Positions 1 through 6,096 of a stretch of 7,588 bases of DNA are shown here, in pieces (position 1 is the first letter of the stretch; every line of letters begins with the position of its first letter). The stretch comes from Bacteroidota bacterium. Its GTDB lineage: Bacteria > Bacteroidota > Bacteroidia > Chitinophagales > Chitinophagaceae. The notes below the pieces were generated by a model. That model had not been told where the DNA came from and searched no databases. It was given only the letters and a program-made list of their open reading frames with translations. The DNA lies in NCBI GenBank assembly GCA_021824855.1, contig JAKAJX010000272.1, positions 1-7,588 on the forward strand, given 5' to 3'. Position numbers and translations under genes: made by a program.

Positions 1-264
1 GCCCGGCTCTAAGAGTTTTATAACTGCATCTGTTGCTGCTACACCACTACTAAATGCCAATCCGAATTTACCATTTTCAATTTTGGCATAAGCCGCTTCG
101 AGTGCGGCTCTTGTGGGATTACCAGCTCTAGAATAATCATACCCCTTATGCACGCCCGGAGCCGATTGAACAAATGTTGAGGTTTGAAAAATGGGTGTCA
201 TAATAGCACCGGTAGATGCATCAGGTTCTGTACCTGCATGAATGAATTTAGTAGCAAGTTTCAT
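1..264 (-). CDS. Cystathionine gamma-synthase/lyase family PLP enzyme (N-terminal part)
   Basis: This is the first 88 codons of a Cys/Met-metabolism PLP-dependent enzyme, reading off the left edge in frame. The family makes or cleaves cystathionine or releases H2S or methanethiol in the cytoplasm, moving sulfur between cysteine, homocysteine and methionine. I translated it from the ATG complementary to 262-264. It opens MKLATKFIHAGTEPD and continues with TPIFQTSTF, then YDYSRAGNPTR at residues 42-52. Tyr44 and Arg46 match the family's YxR pair that contacts the PLP phosphate of the partner subunit. A FSSGVAA segment follows, matching the phosphate-binding SG(M/V)AA loop. The Schiff-base lysine and all substrate-specificity residues lie beyond the edge, so synthase, gamma-lyase, beta-lyase or methionine gamma-lyase cannot be separated. 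The start lies 110 bases after the acpH-like stop and has its own promoter-like boxes. Confidence 0.9.
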   Translation of the reverse strand, partial: MKLATKFIHAGTEPDASTGAIMTPIFQTSTFVQSAPGVHKGYDYSRAGNPTRAALEAAYAKIENGKFGLAFSSGVAATDAVIKLLEPG

Positions 265-281
265 GGTGTTTTATTTAGTTA

Positions 282-318
282 CAAATATGCAATTTTAAAT
301 TTAACTCTTTCAAATATA
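282..318 (-). promoter_or_regulatory. Candidate Bacteroidota promoter for the transsulfuration gene
   Basis: Read on the minus strand, the 110-base gap before the ATG at 264 contains TATATTTG (318 to 311), a perfect TAnnTTTG box. It also has CATATTTG (289 to 282), one mismatch from that box, and a further TAAGTTTG (354 to 347). The TTTG that ends the first box lies 21 bases before the CATATTTG box and could serve as its -33 element. These would give leaders of about 40 or 10 bases. Which box is used cannot be decided from the sequence, and such boxes can occur by chance in AT-rich DNA. Confidence 0.35.
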
Positions 319-374
319 GTGGTATTACTATTGTTGCATTTGCTTACAAACTTATACAACTATATCACAAATTT

Positions 375-971
375 TTATTCGGCCAACAATTCGGTCATTT
401 TATTTTTTGCAAACAATTTTAATTCAGGAAAAAATAATTGATAATACTTTTTAAAACTATCGTATTCTTTTTCAAATACCTTAAAAGCATCGGAACTATC
501 GTTTAAATATTTTGCTCTTTTTACTACACCTATAAAACTTCTTTCAATACCCCAATTAAATTGATAATGGTATAACCAATTATACAATAACATATTTGGA
601 AACATGGCAGCAAATTTTTCGGGAAATAAATTCTCGTACGGCTTTAATAAAAAATATGTTTTTTTGGTAAAATTCATTAAAGCATTGTCATTTTCAAATT
701 CAGTATCATCTACTGCCAAAAAGTGATCGTAAATAACATCGAGCAAAGGGCCTGCATATAAACCCACAAAAGGTTTCAATAGTTTTTCTGCTTCTCTTGT
801 TGCAGAGTGTGCATCGGTAAACGCATCAATAGCCCTATGCAGCGTAATACCTTTTTGAATAATAATTGGATACTCGAATTTTTTTTTACCCTTTACGTAA
901 TCGCTAATCATGTTGCCCACCAAAATGCCTTCATTGTTAAAAGATAAATATGCGTGAGCGAGATAATTCAT
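375..971 (-). CDS. acpH: Acyl-carrier-protein phosphodiesterase (AcpH-like, DUF479 family)
   Basis: This 198-residue protein matches the length and layout of AcpH (about 193 residues in E. coli). AcpH is a cytoplasmic metal-dependent hydrolase that removes the 4'-phosphopantetheine arm from holo-ACP to give apo-ACP, opposing ACP synthase in fatty-acid synthesis. It opens with MNYLAHAYLS. It then shows GNMISDYVKG (Asp24), LHRAIDAFTDAH at residues 44-55 (His45, Asp49, Asp53) and LLDVIYDHFLA at 76-86 (Asp78, Asp82, His83). These His/Asp clusters are the HD-like metal site of the family, and all are present. The protein is all-helical with no signal peptide or membrane segment. The ATG directly starts the conserved NYLAH motif, so the start is secure. 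It lies 40 bases after the deacetylase stop on the same strand, with no clear promoter box in that gap, so co-transcription is likely. ACP hydrolase activity is inferred from homology; many members are untested. Confidence 0.88.
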   Translation of the reverse strand: MNYLAHAYLSFNNEGILVGNMISDYVKGKKKFEYPIIIQKGITLHRAIDAFTDAHSATREAEKLLKPFVGLYAGPLLDVIYDHFLAVDDTEFENDNALMNFTKKTYFLLKPYENLFPEKFAAMFPNMLLYNWLYHYQFNWGIERSFIGVVKRAKYLNDSSDAFKVFEKEYDSFKKYYQLFFPELKLFAKNKMTELLAE

Positions 972-1011
972 TTAAGTAAATTAATTAATAAACGAAAGCG
1001 TTAGATAGTTG

Positions 1012-1785
1012 TTATTGCAAGCCAATGTAATCTTTAATTGTCATAAATTCTCCTTGCTCTTTTAGATCTGCTATTAAACGAATTAGCCTATCCTGCAAAG
1101 GTTGCCCACACAGTTTTTTTACATATCCGGGAAGACCATATTGATTAATATTTATAAACTCCCATGGATGAAAATACAAACACAAGTATCCATCCTTTTT
1201 TAAAGTTTGTATAGCCAATTGTTTAAATAAAAAGTAGGGTAAATTTTTAAACGATAACCAAAATAATGGTATTCTAAAATTGGGTGAAACCGAAGCAGGT
1301 AAACGTTGTATGCCTTCCTCTTCATATATAGTTCTTGGTAAATGCAAATTATTATAACGGCCGGGAAGAAGCGCTGGATTAATGGATGAATCGTAGGTAT
1401 AACCGGCTTTCTTTACTTCATTCAAATTTACCTTTCTCATTCTTGGCATTCGCAAACCAACTACTTCGGTATTCGAAATCGTTTCAAGTTTTTGTTTCGA
1501 TTGAAGTAAATGCTCATTGCTAAAATCGGAATGATAAAAAGTATGTGACCCAATTTCGTGTTGCGTTGCTAATAATTTAATTGCTTCAGGAAAATGAATA
1601 GCAAAATTAGCGGTAGTAAAAAGCGTAGATTTAAAAGAACTACTATGTAGAATTGGCATAATAGCATCTAATCCTAATTTTCCAATTTCTAATTGTTCAT
1701 CTAACGGAAGAGGATGCTTATATTCTAACGGAAGATCAAACTCTTCCACATCAAATGAAAATAATATGTATCTGTTCGCAACCAT
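1012..1785 (-). CDS. Polysaccharide deacetylase family protein (NodB-like)
   Basis: This is a probable carbohydrate esterase family 4 (NodB homology) deacetylase that removes N- or O-acetyl groups from a glycan. Counted from the ATG at 1785 (257 residues), it has FSFDVEEFD near residues 9-17 (Asp12 as catalytic/metal Asp), HEIGSHTFYHSDF with metal ligands His81 and His85, GLRMPR (Arg112) as motif 3, YTYDSS, and YLCLYFHPWEF with His206 as the C-terminal catalytic histidine. The DVEEFD form and the HPWEF ending resemble the deacetylases found in exopolysaccharide loci. A five-codon longer reading begins with TTG at 1800. I prefer the ATG because the extra residues add nothing conserved. No signal peptide is evident, so a cytoplasmic or non-classically exported enzyme is implied. 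The methyltransferase gene diverges from it 124 bases away and acpH follows it. The substrate is unknown. Confidence 0.87.
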   Translation of the reverse strand: MVANRYILFSFDVEEFDLPLEYKHPLPLDEQLEIGKLGLDAIMPILHSSSFKSTLFTTANFAIHFPEAIKLLATQHEIGSHTFYHSDFSNEHLLQSKQKLETISNTEVVGLRMPRMRKVNLNEVKKAGYTYDSSINPALLPGRYNNLHLPRTIYEEEGIQRLPASVSPNFRIPLFWLSFKNLPYFLFKQLAIQTLKKDGYLCLYFHPWEFININQYGLPGYVKKLCGQPLQDRLIRLIADLKEQGEFMTIKDYIGLQ

Positions 1786-1909
1786 ACTAATCAATTGCAA
1801 ATTAAAGTATTATTTTGGCTTTAATGGGTTTGCCATTATATGCTAATACGAGAAATAAAATATTTTATGTACCCGCAACTGCTTATTTTTATTTTTTAAT
1901 TTTTAGCGT

Positions 1910-2602
1910 ATGTTAAACAGATTAGTAGTAATTAAAACCTTAATGAGCCAAAAAAAATTGAACAATTATTTAGAAATTGGCGTACATAATGGTCATATTT
2001 TATTTAGAATTAAAAGTAATTTTAAAATTGCGATAGATCCAAAATTCGCTTTCGATACAATAAGAAAATTTGGGAAAATTATTTTAAATCCATACAATTT
2101 ATACAATCAATATTTCGAAAAAAGCAGTGATGCTTTTTTTGCCGAAGATGCTGCTACTATAATTGATAATAAAAAAATTGAAATTTCATTGGTAGATGGA
2201 ATGCATCAATACGATTTTGCATTGCGTGATATAGAAAACACCTTGAAATATTTAAGTGATGATGGAGTGATTGTTGTACACGATTGTAACCCACAAACAA
2301 AGGCGGCTTCGGGTACATGGGATGAGTGGCAGGAAAGAAATGAAGCCGGATTTTGGAATGGTGATGTTTGGAAAGCTATTGTGCATTTACGCTCTTTGCG
2401 AAACGATATAAATGTTTTTGTTTTAAACTGCGATCACGGTTTAGGAATTATTACCAAAGCAAAAAAAGAAAATGGTTTGCAATTTTCTGCAGATGAAATT
2501 AGTAAATTAAACTATGAAGATTTAGCAGAAAATAGGCAACAGTTTCTTAATTTAAAACCTGCCGAATATTTTTATGATTATTTTAAATTAAGCAATAAAT
2601 AA
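1910..2602 (+). CDS. Class I SAM-dependent methyltransferase (TylF/CmcI-like, Methyltransf_24)
   Basis: This 230-residue cytoplasmic protein has a Rossmann methyltransferase fold. YLEIGVHNGH at residues 20-29 is motif I, the SAM-binding loop, and AIDP with Asp43 is the acidic residue expected to bind the SAM ribose. LVDGMHQYDFALRDI (Asp96, His99) and GVIVVHDCNP (His124, Asp125) follow. The DGxHxY plus hD pattern is typical of the metal-dependent sugar O-methyltransferases of the TylF/CmcI group and of related proteins in cell-surface glycan loci. The C-terminal half has WDEWQERN and GDVWKAIVHLR, segments I cannot assign to a motif. The acceptor is unknown; a sugar hydroxyl is inferred from family and neighbours. 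The start is the first ATG and places motif I at the usual distance. No convincing TAnnTTTG box was found; TGGGTTTG at 1825-1832 is one mismatch away. The 3' end overlaps the convergent GT87 gene by 15 bases. Confidence 0.82.
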   Translation: MLNRLVVIKTLMSQKKLNNYLEIGVHNGHILFRIKSNFKIAIDPKFAFDTIRKFGKIILNPYNLYNQYFEKSSDAFFAEDAATIIDNKKIEISLVDGMHQYDFALRDIENTLKYLSDDGVIVVHDCNPQTKAASGTWDEWQERNEAGFWNGDVWKAIVHLRSLRNDINVFVLNCDHGLGIITKAKKENGLQFSADEISKLNYEDLAENRQQFLNLKPAEYFYDYFKLSNK

Positions 2603-3799
2603 ATTTTTTACTCTATCAGCCGGAATTGTTAAAAATTGCTTTGAATATATTTGTTTTAATATAATTAACCACAAAATAAACCCGGGCAAAGCTTTTAAAG
2701 CATACGGCCTAACAATATTTTCTCGCAACCAAGGCGTAAAAAGATCGGAATAGGAAAAGCTGGTTAAAAGTAACGTGAAAATAAATCGTGCATTTACCTT
2801 TTTTGTATGCTCTTGCAATACATACCAAATACACATAGCCGGAAATGCAATGATATACGTAGGAGATTCGGCACTGGTAGTAAAAATTACTGTTGTAATT
2901 AGCACAGAACATAACAAGTATAATCTATACCTAACATCGCTAAAATAATTAAATCTTAGATATTGTAATCCAAATAAAATAACTGCCGGAACAGTAACAT
3001 AATAATTCTTGAAATAGGGTACATTAAAAATTCTTCGTATCATACCCATTACACAAATATCTTGATAATCATTGGTATCATTAGGGTTTACATTTTTAGC
3101 AGCTTTATATTGTAAGGCATGAAGCCAATCGGAATAAGATTGAATAACAAAATGAGATGAAGAAATAATCATTGGTAAAACAAAAAATACAACCGACCAA
3201 ACTATTGTCCATCCTATAAATTTCAATTTGTCTTTACTAAAGAAAAAGAAAGCAAAACCTACTATACCATAAATTTTAATAAACGTTGCCAGCATAATAA
3301 AAAACAAAGCCCATATTTCTTTTCGCTTATTAATAAAATCGAATCCAAGAATAATACAAGCCGCAATTAAGGCATTGCTCTGTAACCACGAAGCTGCATT
3401 CATCATTTCGTGAGAACATAAAATTAATATAGCATTCTGCCATTTCGATGCAATGGGTAATTTTTTAATTGCAATATATAAAATGGCAGTATTAAACATT
3501 CCCCATAATATAATGGCAATAGTATTGGGCAATAAAGCAAATGGTGCAATAACTAAAGCAAAAACAGGTCCGTATAAATTAACATCGGCATATTGCTGTG
3601 GATATTCTAAATAAAGATTAATCTGCTGAATTGAATGAATATAAACATGCTTAAAAATAATGTAGTTATTTATTTTATTGTGCAAAAAGTCGAGTAGTAT
3701 AGCAATAAAAGATAAGCCAAACCAAAGCACATTTGCCAATACTTTATCAAACAAAAACGCTCCAGAGCCAAACCATTGCTTTATTTTATTCCAATTCAT
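2588..3799 (-). CDS. Multi-spanning glycosyltransferase, GT87 (DUF2029) family
   Basis: This 403-residue integral membrane protein has about ten hydrophobic segments. GT87 enzymes, such as the mycobacterial mannosyltransferase PimE, are GT-C type transferases that use polyprenyl-phosphate sugars on the outer face of the cytoplasmic membrane. The recognisable stretch is the first external loop and second membrane segment: NNYIIFKHVYIHSI at residues 44-57, then LYLEYPQQYADVNLYGPVF, then APFALLP at 85-91 and ILWGMFNTAIL. This matches the GT87 pattern NxfxiFr...dlYxxYpxxYxDxxxYxPxFallfaPfalLP. Later segments are hydrophobic with short loops and little motif content. The catalytic acid cannot be fixed from sequence alone; Glu65 and Asp72 in the loop are candidates. 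It starts 11 bases after the stop of the GT2 gene, implying translation from one transcript and a donor-maker/donor-user relationship. The sugar and acceptor are unknown. Confidence 0.82.
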   Translation of the reverse strand: MNWNKIKQWFGSGAFLFDKVLANVLWFGLSFIAILLDFLHNKINNYIIFKHVYIHSIQQINLYLEYPQQYADVNLYGPVFALVIAPFALLPNTIAIILWGMFNTAILYIAIKKLPIASKWQNAILILCSHEMMNAASWLQSNALIAACIILGFDFINKRKEIWALFFIMLATFIKIYGIVGFAFFFFSKDKLKFIGWTIVWSVVFFVLPMIISSSHFVIQSYSDWLHALQYKAAKNVNPNDTNDYQDICVMGMIRRIFNVPYFKNYYVTVPAVILFGLQYLRFNYFSDVRYRLYLLCSVLITTVIFTTSAESPTYIIAFPAMCIWYVLQEHTKKVNARFIFTLLLTSFSYSDLFTPWLRENIVRPYALKALPGFILWLIILKQIYSKQFLTIPADRVKNLFIA

Positions 3800-3810
3800 G
3801 TATAATATAA

Positions 3811-4743
3811 TTATTCAATAATATTAGTTTCTTTAACAATAAAATTTGGACGCTGTTTACTTTGCATAAACAATTTACCTAAATAAATTCCTAAGATACC
3901 CAGAATCATTAATTGTAATCCTCCAAAAAATGCAATGGTAACAATGGTTGATGTCCAACCCGAAATTGCGAGATGATAATATAAACTAAAAATAACATAA
4001 GGAATATATAATAAGGAAAGAAGAGAAAAAGTTAATCCTAAATAAATAGCAATTAATAAAGGTTTTACGCTAAAAGAGGTAATACCTTGCAATGCCAAAC
4101 GTACCAATGCTTTGGTACTATATTTTGAAGTACCCGAAACTCTTGCATGTGGTATATAAGGAATACCGGTTTGGGTAAAACCCACCCATTTAATTAATCC
4201 TCTAAAAAAGGGGCGATCTTCATGAAGATTATTAAAAACATTTACCACTTTTTTATCTAACAACCTATAATCGGCAATACCATCTTCCAATTCAACATCC
4301 GAAAGATTATTGACAATTTTGTAAAACATTTTGGAAGAAAGCTGATTAAAATTACTGGCATGTTCATTTCTATCAGCCCTATAAGTATATACTACATCAT
4401 TTCCTTTTTCCCATAATTCAATCATTTCCGGAATCATTTCCGGAGGATGTTGCATATCGGCATCAATGGTTATAAGTGCATCGCCCTTGGCATATTTAAA
4501 CCCTGCAAGTAGGGCATTATCTTTTCCGAAATTTCTTGAGAACGAGATATATTTTATTTGCTTATTATTTATTATTAATTGCTTAATAGCAGTTAAGCTA
4601 TTATCGGTACTGCCATCGTTTACAAATAATATTTCATACTCGCTATCAATTTTTTCAAATACCTTATTAATTGCATCGGCAATAATGGTTATATTATTTT
4701 CTTCGTTAAAAACAGGTATTAATATGCTTATTTTATGAGCCAT
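3811..4743 (-). CDS. Polyprenyl-phosphate glycosyltransferase, GT2 family (DPM1/GtrB-like)
   Basis: This 310-residue protein has an N-terminal GT-A catalytic domain and two C-terminal membrane helices, the usual build of GtrB/YfdH-type enzymes. These transfer a sugar from UDP- or GDP-sugar to undecaprenyl phosphate on the cytoplasmic face. Motifs in order are ISILIPVFNEENN at residues 5-17, FVNDGSTDNS at 40-49, RNFGKDNALLAG at 70-81, the metal-binding DAD at 94-96 within TIDADMQHPPE, DYRLLDKKVV, and RPFFRGLIKWVGF. Hydrophobic helices span about 229-254 and 266-291, and the tail has RPNFIVKE, a common ending in this family. It is the first gene of a two-gene unit with the GT87 gene downstream. 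Its leader contains overlapping inverted repeats next to the start codon. Which sugar it loads (glucose, mannose, GlcNAc or other) cannot be told. Family membership is firm, substrate is not. Confidence 0.9.
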   Translation of the reverse strand: MAHKISILIPVFNEENNITIIADAINKVFEKIDSEYEILFVNDGSTDNSLTAIKQLIINNKQIKYISFSRNFGKDNALLAGFKYAKGDALITIDADMQHPPEMIPEMIELWEKGNDVVYTYRADRNEHASNFNQLSSKMFYKIVNNLSDVELEDGIADYRLLDKKVVNVFNNLHEDRPFFRGLIKWVGFTQTGIPYIPHARVSGTSKYSTKALVRLALQGITSFSVKPLLIAIYLGLTFSLLSLLYIPYVIFSLYYHLAISGWTSTIVTIAFFGGLQLMILGILGIYLGKLFMQSKQRPNFIVKETNIIE

Positions 4744-4744
4744 G

Positions 4745-4778
4745 GTACAACTTAATTCATTTTGTGTTGTACAAAATG
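4745..4778 (-). promoter_or_regulatory. Overlapping alternative inverted repeats in the GT2 leader
   Basis: Two perfect inverted repeats share bases just upstream of the GT2 start codon. One pairs GTACAAC (4745-4751) with GTTGTAC (4766-4772), a 7-bp stem with a 14-base loop. The other pairs CATTTTGT (4758-4765) with ACAAAATG (4771-4778), an 8-bp stem with a 5-base loop. They cannot form together. In the minus-strand transcript the first stem would end one base from the AUG, and the second lies further upstream. A one-mismatch -7 box, TTTATTTG (4822 to 4815), would start a transcript containing both. This could be an RNA switch, a protein operator, or chance in AT-rich DNA. Confidence 0.4.
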
Positions 4779-4890
4779 ATGCAACAAATGTCGAATAGGT
4801 TGGGTTAACTTATGCAAATAAAATTATAAATTTTTATTTTTAGTACATGTTACACTTGTTTTTAATGATTTTAAAACCAAACAAAAAAAT

Positions 4891-4898
4891 TACTTTTG
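4891..4898 (+). promoter_or_regulatory. TAnnTTTG -7 box for the deoxyhypusine-synthase-like gene
   Basis: TACTTTTG is a perfect match to the Bacteroidota -7 consensus TAnnTTTG. It lies 20 bases before the ATG at 4919, which would give a leader of about 15 bases. No good TTG/TTTG -33 element sits at the usual 17-23 base distance, so the call rests on one box. It supports the ATG at 4919, because a longer reading from the ATG at 4847 would place this promoter inside the coding region. Confidence 0.5.
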
Positions 4899-4918
4899 CC
4901 GCCATAAAATATCATTAT

Positions 4919-5893
4919 ATGAATAAAGGACCTATTTCTACATTTATACAACATCATTATCGCCATTTTAACGCAGCAGCATTAATGGATGCTGCCAAAG
5001 GTTATGAAACACATTTAACCGAAGGTGGTAAAATGATGGTTACATTGGCCGGAGCAATGAGTACCGCAGAATTAGGTATTTCATTAGCAGAAATGATTAG
5101 ACAAGGAAAGATTGATATCATATCGTGTACCGGAGCTAATTTAGAAGAAGATGTAATGAATTTAGTAGCTCACTCGCATTATAAAAGAGTTCCTAATTAT
5201 AGAGATTTAACACCTCAAGAAGAATGGGATTTATTAGAAAACCATTACAATAGAGTTACCGATACCTGCATACCGGAAGAAGAAGCTTTTAGGCGTTTAC
5301 AAAAACACTTGGTAAAACAATGGAAAGAAGCAGAATTGAAAGGCGAACGTTATTTTCCACACGAGTTTTTATACAAAACAGTTTTAAGTAAAGAGCTGGA
5401 ACAGTATTATGAAATTGACCCAAAAGATAGCTGGATAGTGGCTGCTGCAGAAAAAAATATTCCTATTATTGTTCCGGGATGGGAAGATAGCACTACCGGA
5501 AATATTTTTGCCAGCTATGTTATTAAAGGCGAATTAAAAGTAAACACTGTTAAATCGGGGATAGAATATATGGTGTATTTAACCGAATGGTACAGGGCCA
5601 ATAGTGGTGGTAAAGGCGTTGGCTTTTTTCAAATTGGGGGTGGTATTGCCGGAGACTTTCCTATTTGTGTAGTACCAATGATGTATCAAGATTTAGAATG
5701 GCACGATGTTCCTTTTTGGAGCTATTTCTGTCAAATTAGCGATAGTACTACTTCTTATGGATCTTATAGCGGGGCTGTACCAAATGAAAAAATTACTTGG
5801 GGAAAATTAGATATTCATACACCAAAATTTATTGTTGAAAGTGATGCTACTATTGTTGCTCCTTTAATTTTTGCATGGATTTTAGGTTGGTAA
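4919..5893 (+). CDS. Deoxyhypusine synthase family protein (bacterial type)
   Basis: This 324-residue cytoplasmic protein belongs to the deoxyhypusine synthase fold. In eukaryotes and archaea this enzyme uses NAD and spermidine to modify a lysine of eIF5A. Bacteria lack eIF5A, and bacterial relatives are thought to act on free amines, for example in homospermidine formation. It opens MNKGPISTFIQHHYRHFNA, the usual start of bacterial members. MMVTLAGAMSTAELG at residues 39-53 and CTGANLEEDV at 70-79 are NAD-binding-side motifs. FQIGGGIAGDFP follows, then SYSGAVPNEKITWGK, whose Lys296 matches the catalytic lysine (human Lys329). Glu290 and Trp294 are also kept, but the human Asp313, Asp316 and His288 positions appear as Tyr280, Tyr283 and Asp. 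A longer reading from 4847 adds 24 unconserved residues and is rejected. It is a single gene ending at a strong hairpin terminator. The substrate is not predictable from here. Confidence 0.88.
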   Translation: MNKGPISTFIQHHYRHFNAAALMDAAKGYETHLTEGGKMMVTLAGAMSTAELGISLAEMIRQGKIDIISCTGANLEEDVMNLVAHSHYKRVPNYRDLTPQEEWDLLENHYNRVTDTCIPEEEAFRRLQKHLVKQWKEAELKGERYFPHEFLYKTVLSKELEQYYEIDPKDSWIVAAAEKNIPIIVPGWEDSTTGNIFASYVIKGELKVNTVKSGIEYMVYLTEWYRANSGGKGVGFFQIGGGIAGDFPICVVPMMYQDLEWHDVPFWSYFCQISDSTTSYGSYSGAVPNEKITWGKLDIHTPKFIVESDATIVAPLIFAWILGW

Positions 5894-5931
5894 AAAATAT
5901 TCATCTTACACTTTTTAATAGCGTATTGAAT

Positions 5932-5964
5932 AAAAAAAGATTCTGATTAACAGAATCTTTTTTT
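5932..5964 (+). terminator. Rho-independent terminator after the deoxyhypusine-synthase-like gene
   Basis: The arm AAAAAAAGATTCTG (5932-5945) pairs perfectly with CAGAATCTTTTTTT (5951-5964) around a five-base loop ATTAA. The core is seven mixed pairs flanked by seven A:T pairs, so the 3' arm ends in a T run that continues as TTTATTT. It sits 39 bases after the stop. Because both arms carry a homopolymer run it would work in either direction, although the next gene is on the same strand. Confidence 0.93.
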
Positions 5965-6029
5965 ATTTATTTCTATGTTATACCATCAACAAAATTTTAT
6001 ACATACATAGCAGAAATAAAATATACTCT

Positions 6030-6051
6030 TCAAAATTTCCTCAAAATTGCC
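6030..6051 (+). repeat. 11-bp tandem direct repeat in the PepSY-like gene promoter
   Basis: TCAAAATTTCC (6030-6040) is followed with no gap by TCAAAATTGCC (6041-6051), so ten of eleven bases are repeated. The pair ends three bases before the TAGGTTTG -7 box at 6055, covering the place where a -33 element would be. A period of 11 places both copies on the same face of the helix, as in direct-repeat operators of OmpR/PhoB-type response regulators. The binding protein is unknown and the regulatory role is inference. Confidence 0.5.
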
Positions 6052-6054
6052 TTT

Positions 6055-6062
6055 TAGGTTTG
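6055..6062 (+). promoter_or_regulatory. TAnnTTTG -7 box for the PepSY-like gene
   Basis: TAGGTTTG matches the Bacteroidota -7 consensus exactly and lies 34 bases before the ATG at 6097, giving a leader of roughly 30 bases. There is no clean TTG at the usual -33 distance; that place is occupied by an 11-bp direct repeat. This could mean the promoter depends on an activator. The identification rests on one box plus position in a clear intergenic gap after a terminator. Confidence 0.55.
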
Positions 6063-6096
6063 CGGTATTAAATTAATTAATACAAAAAATCAAATT

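Noticed and set aside
330..361. GTTG...CAAC inverted repeat after the acpH-like gene as a terminator
   Set aside because: The stem is only four or five pairs with a long loop and no T run on the transcribed strand.
184..441. 85-codon open frame on the plus strand
   Set aside because: It lies antisense to the transsulfuration gene start and the acpH-like 3' end, and its translation is a low-complexity Leu/Asn-rich stretch without a recognisable motif.
1810..1832. TTATTTTG and TGGGTTTG as promoter boxes for the methyltransferase gene
   Set aside because: Each has a mismatch at the important second position of TAnnTTTG, neither has a properly spaced -33 element, and they would leave leaders of 70 bases or more.
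1855..1868. Perfect 14-bp palindrome ATAAAATATTTTAT between the divergent deacetylase and methyltransferase genes
   Set aside because: It is made only of A and T in very AT-rich DNA, where such palindromes arise easily, and it has no flanking promoter box that would give it a role.
2709..2912. 67-codon open frame on the minus strand inside the GT87 gene
   Set aside because: It is another frame of a clearly coding region on the same strand, with a Cys/Tyr-rich composition typical of a shadow.
4466..4738. 90-codon open frame on the plus strand opposite the GT2 gene
   Set aside because: It is antisense to the conserved catalytic domain of the GT2; its hydrophobic translation is explained by the reverse complement of that gene.
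1012..4743. A phage-defence or toxin-antitoxin island
   Set aside because: All genes here match common envelope or housekeeping families; there is no nuclease, ATPase, small toxin pair, integrase or flanking repeat.
5973..6010. CTATGT ... ACATAG inverted repeat upstream of the PepSY-like gene
   Set aside because: Six base pairs across a 26-base spacer in AT-rich sequence is within chance expectation, and it is far from the -7 box.
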